A stretch of 64,000 nt of DNA from Castor canadensis (GCF_047511655.1 NC_133399.1:1553333-1617332); one strand, 5' to 3'; shown: positions 1 to 10,568, counted from the stretch's first letter. Notes: generated from the sequence alone by a model not told the origin. A program made the numbers and translations.

Positions 1-1136
1 CATTAGTCAATAGGCAAGGGGTGAGCCCAGACTGTGAGCATATCCACCATCCATTGTCTTTTGGAATTACCCATTTAATACCATCGCCCCAGGTGGGGTT
101 GATATCTACAACAGCACATAGGTCCTGTTTTCCCACCGGCACCTTTCCTAAGCAGGTTCCTTGGCTGCTCACTTGTTGTATGGTCAGACCTCTCTTACGG
201 TTTCCCCAGGAACATTGAGTGGGGTTTTCACTAGTCGAGACATTGTAGGTGGCATTTAGTCCTATTGCCTCATAGAATGGGGGCCTAACATCATAGCACA
301 GCCAGCAGGAGGTAGTCATATTAGGGCTGGTGTGGTTTAATGTTTGGAATTCGGCATTTACCAAATTTCAAAGGGGGTCTGTAGACCCAGTCGTGGGGCT
401 GGGCCTTCCCAGGGAAGTGCCAGTTCCTAGCAGTCCTGGAGTTGTAATACTAGCATTTGTGTGAGGTCGGGAAGGGACCAGGGTTGTGCGGGGTCGGGGA
501 GGCAGCTCCACATAGGGCGGCTTAAGTACTTTATTGGGGCCTATCGCCCAAGTAGGGGCGGGTTGCTGTGTGAGCTGGATGGTAAATAGGGCTCCCTGGT
601 CTTGGGCCCCGAACCTCATCGGGTCATAGTGGCGAATTCCCCAGATGAGGCCTGATATCCATCGAGTGTCAGCTTTACCTTTTTCTGTAAATTTGATTTT
701 TACAAGGTCACAGCGGGGCCTTCAGCAGCTTCTTTGTTCTGTTATACAGCCCTTAGACATGGTAATTAGGTCTGTTTTTTCAGGGGGTGGCCACCAGATG
801 TTGCCAGTGGACACACAGGACCAGGAAGCACAAAAATAATTCAATGCCCCCCCCGCACTGTTTACTATTACTTTTACCTTTTAGGTGTCCTGGACAGACG
901 TAAAAGTTATTCTTCAGAATCCCCGCACAGGCCACCAGTTTTGTCAGATCAAAAGTTAAATCAGGGAACCAGACGTTGGGAGGGGTCACCTTGGAGGTCT
1001 GAGTGAGAATCTCCCCTGTGGATGTATCTATGGCCACCCAGGTGAGGTGGTAGGGTTGGTGGGGATTAGGGTTCTGGGCAGGTCCCACCCAGCATAGACA
1101 CAGAAGGCTTAGAATGCACAGGAGGAATTTTGTCAT
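1..1136 (-). pseudogene. env: ERV envelope (SU) gene, 5' part, frameshifted and cut by window edge
   Basis: Surface-envelope remnant of a gammaretrovirus-like ERV. The frame opens with an ATG at 1136 and a hydrophobic signal-peptide-like segment in the first ~20 residues, followed by SU-like sequence for about 90 codons. The frame is lost at a run of C on plus (about 847-856), and homology continues in another frame. At 307-296 the minus strand encodes C-W-L-C, the CXXC motif that gammaretroviral SU proteins use for the SU-TM disulfide. A proline-rich stretch lies at about 370-600, as expected for the SU hinge. At least one further stop lies in the continuing frame near 715. TM would lie beyond the window start. 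The ATG sits about 125 bp downstream of the pol stop, so the two do not overlap. The gene cannot encode a functional envelope as it stands. Confidence 0.8.
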
Positions 1137-1260
1137 CTTGCTGGCTAATGGGCCTTGGGGTCTGCCCTGGTCCGGAGGTCACTGCAGGGGGGGCATTGAG
1201 AGTTGAGTGGAGAGTTGCTCTGTATATCTCCTGGGCCAGATGAGCTTCAGCTTTAATGGA

Positions 1261-3148
1261 TTATTGGGGTGTCGCCATGCGATCCACTCTAGCCTCTTCC
1301 TGTTCTTTCTGACTGGCTTGACACATGTGGGAGTGATGGACCCAAGGCCTGACGCTGTCAACCTTAAGAGCAGTGGGGGTAACCAGAATGACCATGTAAG
1401 GGTCCTTTCATCTTTCTTTTAAAGTGCGGGCTCTGTGTCTCTTTACCCATACCCAATCCCCTGGGATGATGCCATGTTCTGGGTTTGATGCAACTTTGGT
1501 CTTATACAAGGAGCGCACTAAGGGCCAGATCTCTTGTTGGATCTCCTGTAGGGCCTTTAAGCTAGCCAAGTAATTTGGGGCCATACCGGGGTCTTGGTCC
1601 AGTAGAGTTTGGACAACAATGGGGGGCGGAGCCCCATATAGAATTTCAAAAGGTGTCAATCCATGTACATATGGTGAATTTCGAACCCGGAAGATGGCAT
1701 AGGGTAGGAGGGCCACCCAGTTTCCGCCAGTCTCGATGGCTAATTTAGATAAGGTCTCCTTCAGGGTCTGATTCATTCTTTCTACCTGCCCTAAGCTCTG
1801 GGGGTTATATTCACAATGCAGTTTCCAATTAGTCCCCACTGCCCGGGCCAGCGCTTGTAGGACGTTACTGATGAAAGCCGGACCGTTATCAGAGCCTAGA
1901 GTTTCGGGGATGCCATATCTGGGTATGATTTCCTCCAGCAAAACCTTAGCTACAACCTGGGCAGTCTCTCGTTTTGTAGGAAAAGCCTCCACCCAGCCTG
2001 AGAAGGTGTCTATCAGAACCAACAAATACTTATACCCATACCTTCCCAGCTTCACCTCAGTGAAATCCACTTCCCAGCTCCGTCCCGCTGCCCTGCCCCG
2101 TACCCGTGTACCTGTATGTAGGAGTCCCCTTATGCTGGGTTTCATAGCCTGGCACCCGGCACATTGGTCCACAATCCTTTGAATCTGGGCTGTTTGGTGT
2201 GGGAACCGGAGGCGGGCCGACTCGAGGAGGCTGAGTAGTTTCTTCTTGCCTAAATGGTTGGCTCGATGTAGGTTGGAGAGGAGAACCAGTCCTAACTTTT
2301 CAGGAAGGATCAGTCGCCCTTCGTCATCATGATACCAGCCTTGCTGGTTGGACTCTGGGCATCGGTGATCTTGGATCCACTGTCTGTCTTCTGGGGTGTA
2401 CTTGGGTCGTGGTGGCAAGCGCGGAAGCTCGGGCACAGGTAAAGTCAGCGCTAGGGTCGTGGAGGCCAAAGCAGCATTTTGGGCCGCTTCGTCCGCTTGC
2501 CAGTTCCCCATAGCTTCTGGAGTCTGGGAAGACTGGTGACCAGGAACGTGTACTACCACCACAGCCTGAGGCTTCTGCACCACGATCAGTAATCTCTGGA
2601 TCTCTGGGAGGTTATGTAGCTCCTTTCCTTCCACTGTAATGAAACCCCTTTCCCAGTAGATGGCGCATGTGCATGGTAGATGGCGGCTGTCGGTATATAC
2701 AGTCACTCGTTTTCCCTCAGCCTGCTCGAGTGCCTCTGCCAGCAGGATCAGTTCGGCCTTCTGGGCTGAGGTCCCTGGGGGCAACGGGGCACTCCAAATT
2801 ATGTTCCCACCTTGGTCCACCACCGCTGCCCCCGCCTTATGCACCCCATCCGAGACAAAGCTACTCACATCTGTATACCATACCAGCTTGCTGTTGGGTA
2901 GGGCTAGGTTCTGGAGATCAGGGTGCACTTGGGTGATTTCAGCTATGATCTCTTGACAGTCATGTAGGGGGGCTTCCAGGTCCAGATTTGGCAGTAAGGT
3001 GGCCGGGTTCAGAGAGACTGGTTCAGAGAAGAGGATGCGGGAGCATCCAGCAAAAGCCCTTGGTAATGAGTCAGTTGGGCATTGGTCATCCATCTACCTG
3101 GAGGGTGCTTTAAGACCCTGTCTACTGCATGGGGGGTTACCACCTTCA
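1261..3148 (-). pseudogene. pol: ERV pol 3' part: RNase H and integrase
   Basis: A 561-codon open frame (3093-1408) carries the C-terminal half of a gammaretroviral Pol. RNase H comes first, with the four acidic positions visible as YTD, KAEL, YTDSR and QADEA. The zinc-binding region follows (H-x3-H about 30 residues before C-x2-C), then the integrase core with the D,D35E triad visible as VDF, SDNG and QVERMN. A TGA at 1410-1408 interrupts the integrase C-terminal domain, and the same frame then continues to a TAA at 1263-1261, probably the native end. Upstream, the frame is separated from the RT piece by a frameshift around 3100-3150. Catalytic residues are kept although the gene is broken, which suggests fairly recent inactivation. 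Confidence 0.9.
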
Positions 3149-4361
3149 GATGTTGAGCTTATCTGCGTCCTTTACCATTAGGGCAACTGCCGCTATGATC
3201 CGCAGGCATGGGGGCCAGCCTGCTGCAACTGGGTCCAACCTTTTGGATAGATAAGCAACTGGACACTTCCAGGGCCCTAGGCGCTGCATTAGTACCCCTT
3301 TCGCTATCCCCCTTCTTTCATCTACAAAGAGAGTGAAGGGCTTTAGAGGGTCTGGCAGCGCCAGGTCTGGAGCTCTCAGGAGGGTGGTCTTGAGCTCCTC
3401 AAAGGCCTTCTGTTGATCTGGCCCCCAGGCCCATGGGGCCTTATCTTTAGTTGCCTCGTATAAGGGTTTTGCCAGTTCAGCATACCCCAATATCCACACC
3501 CGGCAGTAGCCCACCATCCCCAGGAACTCACGAACTTCTCGAGCTGAGGTGGGGACGGGGAGTCTGAGAATAGTTTTTTTCATAGCATTTGTTGACCATC
3601 TGGTTTCCTATTTTAGTTCATACCCCAGGTAGGTGACTGTTTGTCTACAAATTTGGGCCTTCTTTGCACTGGCCCAATAGCCCAATTTCCCAAGCTCCTG
3701 AAGGAGGTCTCCAGTGGCTTGCCAGCATTCAGCTTCAGATGCAGCTGCCAGAAGCAAGTCATCTACATACTGCAAAAGTGTGATGGAACTGTGGCTCCGG
3801 CAATATGAGTCCAGATCCTGATTAAGAGCCTCATTGAACAGAGTAGGGGAGTTTTTGAAACCCTGTGGGAGTCTAGTCCATGTTAACTGTCCGGGGGTTC
3901 CTGTATTTTCATCATGCCATTTGAAGGCAAAAATGTGTTGACTGTTGGGTGCCAGGGCTATGCTAAAAAAAGCATCTTTCAAGTCCAAAGTGGTATACCA
4001 AACATGGGAAGGGGGCAAATGGCTCAGCAAGGTATAGCGGTTGGGGACTGTGGGGTGGATGTCCTTGACCCTCTTATTTACTTCCCTTAAATCTTGGACT
4101 GCCCTATAGTCTTTTCCCCCGGGGTTTCTTAATGGGGAGGAGTGGAGTGTTCCAAGCAGAATGGCAGGGCCATAATATTCCGGCCTCCAGGAGATGGTTA
4201 ATGTGAGGGGCAATCCCCCTCCGTGCCTTGGAAGACATGGATACTGATGGACTCAGGTGGGCTGAGCTGAAGCCTTGATTTCTGCTATTACTGGTGCTTG
4301 ATGTTTTGCCAGCCCCACACCTGTTGTTTCTGCCCAAGCCTGGGGGAAGGTTTGACTCCAA
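3146..4361 (-). pseudogene. pol: ERV pol 5' part: reverse transcriptase
   Basis: Reverse transcriptase of the same ERV. The YVDD polymerase motif lies at 3769-3758 and the first catalytic Asp in a LDLKDAF motif about 70 residues earlier. The segment downstream of 3583 matches the RT connection region. The copy has an in-frame TAG at 3610-3608 after the palm/thumb, a frameshift near 4110-4120 beside a C-run in the fingers, another near 4255 at the protease-RT boundary, and a stop at 3148-3146 before RNase H. Gene order gag-pro-RT-RNaseH-IN-env is that of simple gammaretroviruses. Confidence 0.9.
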
Positions 4362-4807
4362 TAAGTCATTTTAGGGGACCACTTAATAGGTTTTGGGGGA
4401 GGGTCCCGCAAGGAGAACAAGCGATGTTCATCCTCGAGAGACACAGTCAAGACTTGGAGGGGCTGTCCTCGTCCATCCATCACTTTGATTTCATCTGGCT
4501 CAAAGTGAATGTGAGCCCTCACCTTAGTTAGCAGATCATGTCCCAGAAGGGGGGCAGGGCATTCAGGAATGACCAAAAAGGAATGGGTCACCTGATGGCG
4601 GCCCAAATCCACCTGATGCTTGCTAGTCCATTGATATGCCTTGGATCCAGTGGCTCCTTGCACGAGACTAATTTTCTGAGACAGTGGCCCAGTAGGTTTA
4701 TTTAGAACTGAATATTGAGCCCCTGTGTCCACCATGCATCTCACAGGCTTCCCCTCCACATATATGGTTACCCAAGTCTCAGGGAGGGGTTCCAAGTCCC
4801 ATCCCCT
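4253..4807 (-). pseudogene. pro: ERV protease (pro) domain
   Basis: Retropepsin domain in the same frame as, and directly after, the UAG codon at 4810-4808, so it would be made by readthrough from gag. The aspartyl-protease motif V-D-T-G-A is visible with its Asp near 4729, and a flap-like and a second hydrophobic segment follow. The frame then enters the start of RT and ends at a TGA at 4255-4253, where a frameshift separates it from the next RT piece. No AUG is expected at its start. The first non-stop codons follow the UAG. Confidence 0.85.
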
Positions 4808-4810
4808 CTA
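4808..4810 (-). promoter_or_regulatory. gag-pol UAG readthrough codon
   Basis: An in-frame TAG on minus separates the nucleocapsid end of gag from the protease frame, with no other stop between the zinc knuckle and the protease. This is the arrangement that gammaretroviruses use to make Gag-Pol by UAG suppression. The purine-rich sequence just downstream (AGGGGATGGGAC) fits the spacer before the readthrough pseudoknot of that group. I did not fold the pseudoknot. Confidence 0.75.
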
Positions 4811-5142
4811 GTCATTGTCCAATTCAGTTAACAGGACCCGGGTGTCATTGCTGGGCCTGCTGTTTGGCCTCAAGCGACCCTGGAGCTTGGGACATTCTCT
4901 CTTCCAGTGTCCATATTCCTTACAATAGGCACACTGTCCCTGGCCTAACCAGGGCTGATCTCTTCAGGGATGGGGGGGGCAGTCCGTCTAGAGCCCGGTC
5001 CGGCCAAACCTTGGACCCCTGCTAGCAATATTTTAGCCATTTCCTTCTGCTGTTTCTTGTTTTCCTTACTCTGGTGTTCTCTGTCCTCCCTCTGAATCCT
5101 TTCTTGTAGTTCATGATTTTCTTTCCTGATTCTATCCTCTCA
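4811..5142 (-). pseudogene. gag: ERV nucleocapsid (gag 3' end) with zinc knuckle
   Basis: The C-terminal part of gag. A CCHC zinc knuckle, C-x2-C-x4-H-x4-C ([14 protein letters not shown]), is encoded at about 4930-4880 and runs in frame to the UAG. Upstream is a charged, Lys/Glu/Gln-rich helix typical of the capsid-nucleocapsid linker. It is cut off from the main gag frame by a TGA at 5142-5140 and a frameshift near a run of eight plus-strand G at about 4972-4979. Confidence 0.85.
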
Positions 5143-6408
5143 CTCTTCCGGGGTTTCTCGGGTGTTAAAAACTTTTTCAGCTACTTTCATCAGATCCTGG
5201 ATAGTCATTTCCCCAAGTCCTTCCTGCTTATATAGTTTCTTCCTAATATCGAGGGCAGCCTGATTTATGAAGGACATTATCACGGCTGACTGATTCACCT
5301 CCACTAGTGGATCTAGGGGGGTATACTGTCTGTATGCATCGTAAAGGTGCTCAAGGAATGTGGCCAGGCTTTCATTCTCCCCCTGCACTACCGTCTTTAC
5401 CTTAGCCAGATTGGTAGGGCGGTGAGCTGCCGCCCGGAGTCCTGCCATAAGAGTCTGGCGGTAGACCCAGAGACGCTCCCTACCTTCTGCATTCCCACAG
5501 TCCCAATCAGGTCTGTTTAAGGGAAAACGGTCATCAATCAGGTTTGGCAGGGTAGTCGGTATTCCGTTGTCGCAGGGAACATTCTTTCTGGCTTCAGTGA
5601 GAATCCGCTCCCGTTCCTCGGTGGTGAATAGAGTCTTAAGGAGCTGCTGACAGTCATCCCATGTAGGACTGTGAGTATGTAAAATGGACTCAAACAGATG
5701 GGTCAGGCCTCTAGGATCCTCAGAAAAAGGAGGATTCTGGACTTTCCAGTTGTACAGGTCACTACTTGAAAAGGGCCAATACTGATAGACGCATCCCCCG
5801 TCGGGACCAGCACTGCCCAGAGCCCGCACCGGGAGGATGTGGGGGGGAAGTGGAAGTGGAAGAGGGCTCCTCCTCTGGAATTTCTTCTCGCTGCCTATGG
5901 GGCCTGAGTCCCCTTGCTGGTCTGGAGACCGGGGCGGGGGTGCAGATAGGGAGGCTGATGAATGGGGAGGTTCGGGGGGGCAGCTGCCTCTGGTTGGATG
6001 GGAAGTCAGTTCTTCCTGCAGAATAGGCTTCTTAGGGGAATTAACAGGAGTGGGGGCATTCCCCAACACGACCAGTATCGTGGGCCGGTCTGTAGATGCC
6101 TCATGGGTAAATGGCTGCCCCCAGGAAGGGGGGTCCTCTACTAAAGTCTGCCACATAAGGATGTAGGGATATTGATCAGGGTGGCCATGAAGACCAGGTT
6201 TATTAATGACATTGTGGACCTTCTTAATTTTGTCCAAGGAGAAGGTACCTTGAGGAGGCCAGCCTACATTAAAGGTTGGCCATTCCAGTGAGCAAAGGGC
6301 ATCAAACTTACCTTTCTTAATTTCCATGCCATAATTGTGTCCCTTAGCATGGATTTCTGAAAAATTACTCAGAAGAAGGGTCTTAGGAGTTACCTGGGCC
6401 TGTCCCAT
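5140..6408 (-). pseudogene. gag: ERV gag: matrix, proline-rich region and capsid
   Basis: Gag frame of the gammaretrovirus-like ERV, open for 422 codons from an ATG at 6408. Residues Met-Gly-Gln at the start give an N-myristoylation-type glycine at position 2. The matrix-like region is about 120 residues. A Pro/Ser-rich, p12-like stretch follows (about 5850-6060), then capsid with the major homology region (Q-G-x-x-E-x4-F) near 5380-5330. Translation would stop at the TGA at 5142-5140, before nucleocapsid. The same frame is also open upstream of this ATG (separate entry). Confidence 0.88.
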
Positions 6409-6705
6409 GATGATCAGAAGAGATGGACAAAGGAGACAACAAAGAAAAAAAGAGACAATTCCAACAGACAAACAAATTCTCACAGGACTCTCCGACATAC
6501 ACAAGTACCAGCTGGTCAAACAGACTACTCTCACAGGCGCACTTTCATTCACACCAGATTTAGGGTCCTTACTCAAAGACCGCCCAAATGGCGTCCACTG
6601 AGGACGTTGGTGCAGCTCCTGACTGTTGGGGATGGTTCCCACAACTTCCAATAGTGAAGCCTCCAGGGCTGTAACCCTTTCTCTCCACTCAACGAGAATT
6701 CCCAA
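6409..6705 (-). CDS. Leader open frame fused in frame to gag (glycoGag-like extension)
   Basis: Ninety-nine codons upstream of the gag ATG are open in the gag frame, starting from an ATG at 6705. The last ~25 residues before gag Met form a strongly hydrophobic stretch (about residues 76-99, with SVGIVSFFLCCLL inside), preceded by charged sequence. MLV- and FeLV-type viruses make a second, membrane-anchored glycosylated Gag from an upstream CUG in the leader, with the membrane segment at this position. Here the position, frame and hydrophobic segment match, but the visible initiator is AUG. The function is inferred. The downstream gag is broken, so no intact product exists in this copy. Confidence 0.5.
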
Positions 6706-6823
6706 CCAAATTCAGATGGGGACCCCAGGTCCCTCCAAACGGAGGTGGCCAATCCTCCTTCCGTGGTCTTTCCCAATTAAACCTCGGTATCGGAGGGTGT
6801 TTGTTCCTCTCAGGGAGGGGCCA

Positions 6824-6841
6824 ATCTCGCTGGGGCCTCCA
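6824..6841 (-). promoter_or_regulatory. ERV primer binding site, tRNA-Thr type
   Basis: Directly inside the LTR, the minus strand reads TGGAGGCCCCAGCGAGAT. To my knowledge this is complementary to the 3' end of vertebrate tRNA-Thr(UGU) over all 18 positions. It follows the LTR terminal CA by two bases, the normal spacing. It sets the minus-strand orientation of the element and its primer class. Confidence 0.8.
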
Positions 6842-6842
6842 G

Positions 6843-7506
6843 CTGTTAGGGTACTAGGCTGGCCACCTTCTGAGAGGACAAAGGACACTCGAGACAAAGG
6901 AAGTCACAAGATGAGGTTTATTTTCTAGCTAGCTAGGGTCTGAGCATCCGCCTGACGCAGCAGGTTTCAACAAGGACCCTGAATGTAAAGTTTAAGCAGG
7001 TCTTATACTCTTTAAAGCATCAGTCATCATCACATAGGAATTCCTCATGTCCCTGGGGTCACATTTTCCTGATCTTGCCCACATCCTGGTGGTGGGGTAA
7101 GATTATTTATTGGAAACTGGGGAAACACCAGACGTTTACTTATCAGGTTACAAGGAATGTGTTCTCCCATAAATTAGGGGCTAGTAGTGGAATAGAAACC
7201 TAAGGTTTAGATAAGAACAGCAGGGAAGTCCTGTTTTGGAAAGTTTATTTACAAGTGGAGACAAAGAAAGGCAGGAATGGGTGCTTATCTCTGCATGGTG
7301 CCTTTCATCTCGGTCCCGAACTTTTGCATGGCTCTAACGGGCAATTCCTCACAGCTCTGTCCGAGGTTACAGCTTTTAATTGACAGTTTACCATGTTTTA
7401 CAACCCTGTTTCAAGGCTATCTTCCTCTTTACGAGGTCACCCAAGGGTCATGTCAGTTATAGCTGATTTTTAGGCTAGGTGGGCTGCAAGTTAAATTACC
7501 CCAACA
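6843..7506 (-). repeat. 5' LTR of the tRNA-Thr ERV (664 bp)
   Basis: On minus the LTR starts TGTTGGGGTAATTT and ends GTACCCTAACA, a TG...CA pair with short inverted ends. It contains a TATA-like GAGTATAAGACC and, further downstream, an AATAAA poly(A) signal, then U5 and the PBS. The R/U5 half is closely related to the LTR at 10569-11004, and the U3 is longer here. Only this LTR is in the window, so LTR-LTR dating is not possible. Confidence 0.85.
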
Positions 7507-7764
7507 ATACAACTTTAACTACGATTGTATACATCCACAGGATCCCCATGCAGGTGAAACCATGGTTATTGCTGGTGTGTCTGCCTGACATCTTGTAGCT
7601 CTACATCCTGAGGTGACCCAGGATGGATTTTGTGGATGTTTCTTATAGCTTTGCCATCTAGGTATCACTAAGCGAAGTTTTACTTGGTTTTGCCATTTGA
7701 ATTTAGAATGAGTTAATATTGTTGTTTGGTTAACATTAGTGCTGTTCTGAAAAGGTTTTTTGTT
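7507..7764. other. No recognised feature
   Basis: Anonymous sequence between the ERV LTR and the first SINE. Nothing recognised. Confidence 0.5.
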
Positions 7765-7852
7765 TTGTTTTTACTGGTACTAGAGTTTGAATTTAAAGCC
7801 TCCTGCTTGCTAATCAGGTGCCTTCAATATTTTTCTTTGTGTTATGTTATTC
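7765..7852 (-). repeat. SINE, ID-like half
   Basis: Reverse complement of the ID-like right half: 'ctggtactagagtttgaa' followed by a diverged 'gcttgctaatcaggtgcc' box. Confidence 0.6.
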
Positions 7853-7857
7853 ACAAT

Positions 7858-7859
<2 letters not shown>

Positions 7860-7888
<29 letters not shown>
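7860..7888. repeat. (TC)n microsatellite
   Basis: About 14 uninterrupted TC units, lying at the A-rich tail side of the next SINE. Confidence 0.95.
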
Positions 7889-7892
<4 letters not shown>

Positions 7893-8052
7893 AATACTGG
7901 GATTTGAACTCAGAACATTCATCTTGAGCCACTCCACCATACTTTTTTTGTGACAGGTTTTTCAAGAAAGGGTCTCCTGAACTATTTGCCTGGGGCTGGC
8001 TTCAAATGGGATCTTCTGGATCTTTGCCTCCGGAGTAGCTGGGATCACAGTT
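7889..8052 (-). repeat. SINE, dimeric (B1-like + ID-like), reverse
   Basis: On plus the ID half comes first ('ctgggatttgaactcag...gagccactccacca'), then the B1-like half ('gaactatttgcctggggctggcttcaa...gagtagctgggatcacag'). Confidence 0.8.
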
Positions 8053-8084
8053 GGAGTCAGTCCCAGCTCTCTATTTTTATTTTA

Positions 8085-8160
8085 TTTTTGTGGAATCTGG
8101 ACATGAACTCAGGACCTCAGGTGTCTCTTTTTCACCTCTGACCACACTGAGATCCCTGGA
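8085..8160 (-). repeat. SINE, ID-like half, partial
   Basis: Diverged reverse ID-like half ('ggacatgaactcaggacc'). Confidence 0.5.
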
Positions 8161-8184
8161 AACAGGATTACTTCCCTAACTAAG

Positions 8185-8700
8185 CTGAAACTGGAGTTTT
8201 GGACCCAATTCCCCAAATCCTGAGCTTCCATATACCAGGTCAGACCACCCGCCCCTAAACACCAAAGAAAGAGGCATGGTGCAGGCAGAGAGAGGAGGTT
8301 TATTGCATGGCTTGGGACATGCCATGGGAAGAGGCAGAGGAAGCAATCTTTGGGGTACAGGCATGAACTATAGGTTTAAATAGACAAAAGAACTGGGGCC
8401 CTGGGACAAGGGTGTGCATAGTTAAACAGTTTAGTCACAGGTGTGGTCTGGCTGGTTCCATGACTGCTGGGTTTGTGACTGGTGGAGGCTGCAGCCTTGG
8501 TCATGCAGGTGGTCTGGTCCAGTTTTGGGAAGTTACCACCTGGAGGGAGGAACCTGGTTCCTGAATGACAGGATTGCTCTGCCTTGGGATGTACATTGTT
8601 CTCACTGTGAGGATGTCAGCTCCAGGTGGCTCTGGTCCCTTGTCATAAAGATGTTTTCAGTCCTGTCTCTTTTGGAATTTGAGGTGATTGCAAAGTGACT
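8185..8700 (-). repeat. LTR (family shared with 35915-36405)
   Basis: LTR-like block on minus with a TATA-like TCTATTTAAACC and a CAATAAACC poly(A) signal about 90 bp further. It aligns by eye along most of its length with the plus-strand block at 35915-36405. For example, both share CTGTGACT...GTTTAACTATGCA or ATTTAACTATGCA, the TATTTAAA box and a terminal GGGTCCAAAA. Exact ends and target duplication are not resolved. Confidence 0.65.
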
Positions 8701-8884
8701 GTACAGAGAATAGCTTAGAGCAAAGACAAATACAAATTGGAAGCAGGAATGCCAAGCTTCTCCTGTTTTTAGTTAATTTTTGGGTGCAAGTAAGGAGTCA
8801 GTGCTTTTCAGCAAAAGCAGTTTAAGTGCCTCTTACAGAACCATGAGATAAGAAGCCAAAGGCAGAGAATATCTTCGTTCCTGT

Positions 8885-8978
8885 TTATTTTTATTTTGGT
8901 GGTGCTGAGGTTTGAACTCCTCGTGTCACTTTTGACACGCAAGTGATCTTACCACTTGAGCCACTCTACCAGCCCCAC
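8885..8978 (-). repeat. SINE, ID-like half
   Basis: Reverse ID-like half: 'ggtggtgctgaggtttgaac' through 'cttgagccactctaccagcccc'. Confidence 0.85.
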
Positions 8979-9234
8979 AATGTTATCCTTGATGTTGCCC
9001 CCAGTGCTAAATTCTTTAGAGGGAGGAGAAAAAAATTGCTGGTTTATTAGTTATGAGTAAATTCAGTTTTAGTAGGAGCTTATGCTAGTGTATTAATTTA
9101 TCATCTGACCTATCATGCATATGTGTTTATGTGACACTTGGGATCACCTAATGCATTTATCTTTGTCTACATTCCAATAAACAGCATCTTTGTTATTCCT
9201 CTTAATGATTACTTCTGGTTCTGACCATTTTTCT

Positions 9235-9565
9235 TACATGTTCTTCATGTTGCATTGTTGGCAATAATGGCGCTGATAGGTTTCAGTTCTTACTGCACCC
9301 TTAAGCTTCTGTTTTCCAGGGTCACGGTCCTGCCTCAAGTCTAGCTTGAATCCTCCTTCTGCCCCAACCTCCAGTCAGCATGAACCGTAAGATCCTAACC
9401 AATCAGATCATGCTGAGTCTCACTGAGGGTATTTAAGCCCCTGCCCCTCTCTCCCTCTCTCTCTTGGCTCTCTCTGCTCTCTCCCTCTCCCAAAGGGCAA
9501 TAAAGAATCTCTTGGCCAGATCACTCCTCTCCACGTGGTCATTTTGGGGCCTATATTTCCTTACA
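9235..9565 (+). repeat. LTR of a second class I ERV (tRNA-His type)
   Basis: It ends with CTTACA immediately before a PBS. It contains a CCAAT motif, a TATA-like GGTATTTAAGCC near 9430, a C/T-rich R region and an AATAAAG signal near 9500. The start is uncertain (about 9235-9300). Confidence 0.7.
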
Positions 9566-9567
9566 TT

Positions 9568-9585
9568 TGGTGCCGTGACTCAGGC
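9568..9585 (+). promoter_or_regulatory. Primer binding site, tRNA-His-like
   Basis: TGGTGCCGTGACTC at 9568-9581 matches the PBS of tRNA-His-primed (HERV-H-like) class I ERVs, as I know that group. The last four bases diverge. It follows the LTR CA by two bases. Confidence 0.75.
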
Positions 9586-10568
9586 AGAATTCCCCACTAA
9601 TCCTGGTGGGACCCCGATTCCAACTCACCCTACGACCACCCTGAGCATGTGACTGGCCAGGACTCATCCTCCTGATCGCCCTGCTTGCACCCAACACCAG
9701 ACATTCTTTGGTGAGTCTACACACCCCTATTGGGCTCCCATTGTGGTCTCTCCCTTCGGTGTCTCTGGGGTCTCAACATTTCCCCTTTATGATCATCCCT
9801 GGGACTCAGACGGTGGGGAAAGATCTCCCTATCTGCCATGGGCTTGGGACTATTCTTGTCGTCCTTGGCCCTCAAAGGCCATCCTCAAAGAAAAGCCTGG
9901 CGCCAGGTGACCCATAGCCTCCATGGGCCTTTTTGGCCTGCAAACCACCTGAACTCAGCGATGGCTGGCTCACGTGCGCTTTGCATTTTCTCAGATATTT
10001 GTGCTGTGCAAAGACGCTCCACAGTACATAATATCCTCCTTTCCCATTCTGGGACCAGGTCCCTCATAATGGGTGCCTCTACATCTTCTCTGCCGTCTGA
10101 CTTCCCACTGAGATGCCTCCTCAATAATTTAGACACCTTGGGTTTGACCCCAGATACAAAACCAAAAATTTAATACGCTTTTGCACCCAAATCTGGCCCA
10201 CTTATCCTTTAGACAACCAAAATCACTGGCCCCTTTTCAGGTCTTTAAATCCCAGCCTTTTATGGGACATATAACTACTGTGAGCGATTGGGACAATGGG
10301 GAGAGATTCCATTCTGTCCAAGCCTTTTCATACCTCCATCTAAATCTGGCTCTCTGACTTCAAACCCTCCCTCTGTACTTTCTGTTCCCCTGCGCAGATT
10401 CTATCAGCCTGTAAACCAGTTTCTAAATCAGCCAATTCCTCTCCAAACCTCCTCCTTCCCCACGTAAGCAGACTTCTTGCACTGCTTATCATACCCATCT
10501 CCTCCTATCTTCCTGAAAAACTTTCCCCATCATGGAGTTAAGCAGGCCACTCCTTGCCAACTCTGACC
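9586..10568 (+). pseudogene. gag: Leader and broken gag of the tRNA-His-like ERV
   Basis: Retroviral leader followed by a gag remnant. An ATG at about 10069 begins a Met-Gly-Ala frame (myristoylation-type glycine) that stays open for some 34 codons to a TAA at 10171. Gag-like, Pro/Ser/Thr-rich sequence continues in shifted frames to about 10560. No capsid, pol or env follows, because at 10569 the sequence passes directly into an LTR of a different ERV family. An AUG-rich leader frame (9838-10173) overlaps the gag start but shows no retroviral similarity. Assignment rests on the PBS, its position and the gag-like start, not on a database search. Confidence 0.6.

Noticed and set aside
5766-6166. 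Overlapping plus-strand frames rich in Gly
   Set aside because: Antisense shadows of the proline-rich part of the ERV gag.
9838-10173. 111-codon frame as the gag start of the second ERV
   Set aside because: Only the part from the Met-Gly-Ala at about 10069 looks like gag. The upstream part is leader sequence without similarity I can name.
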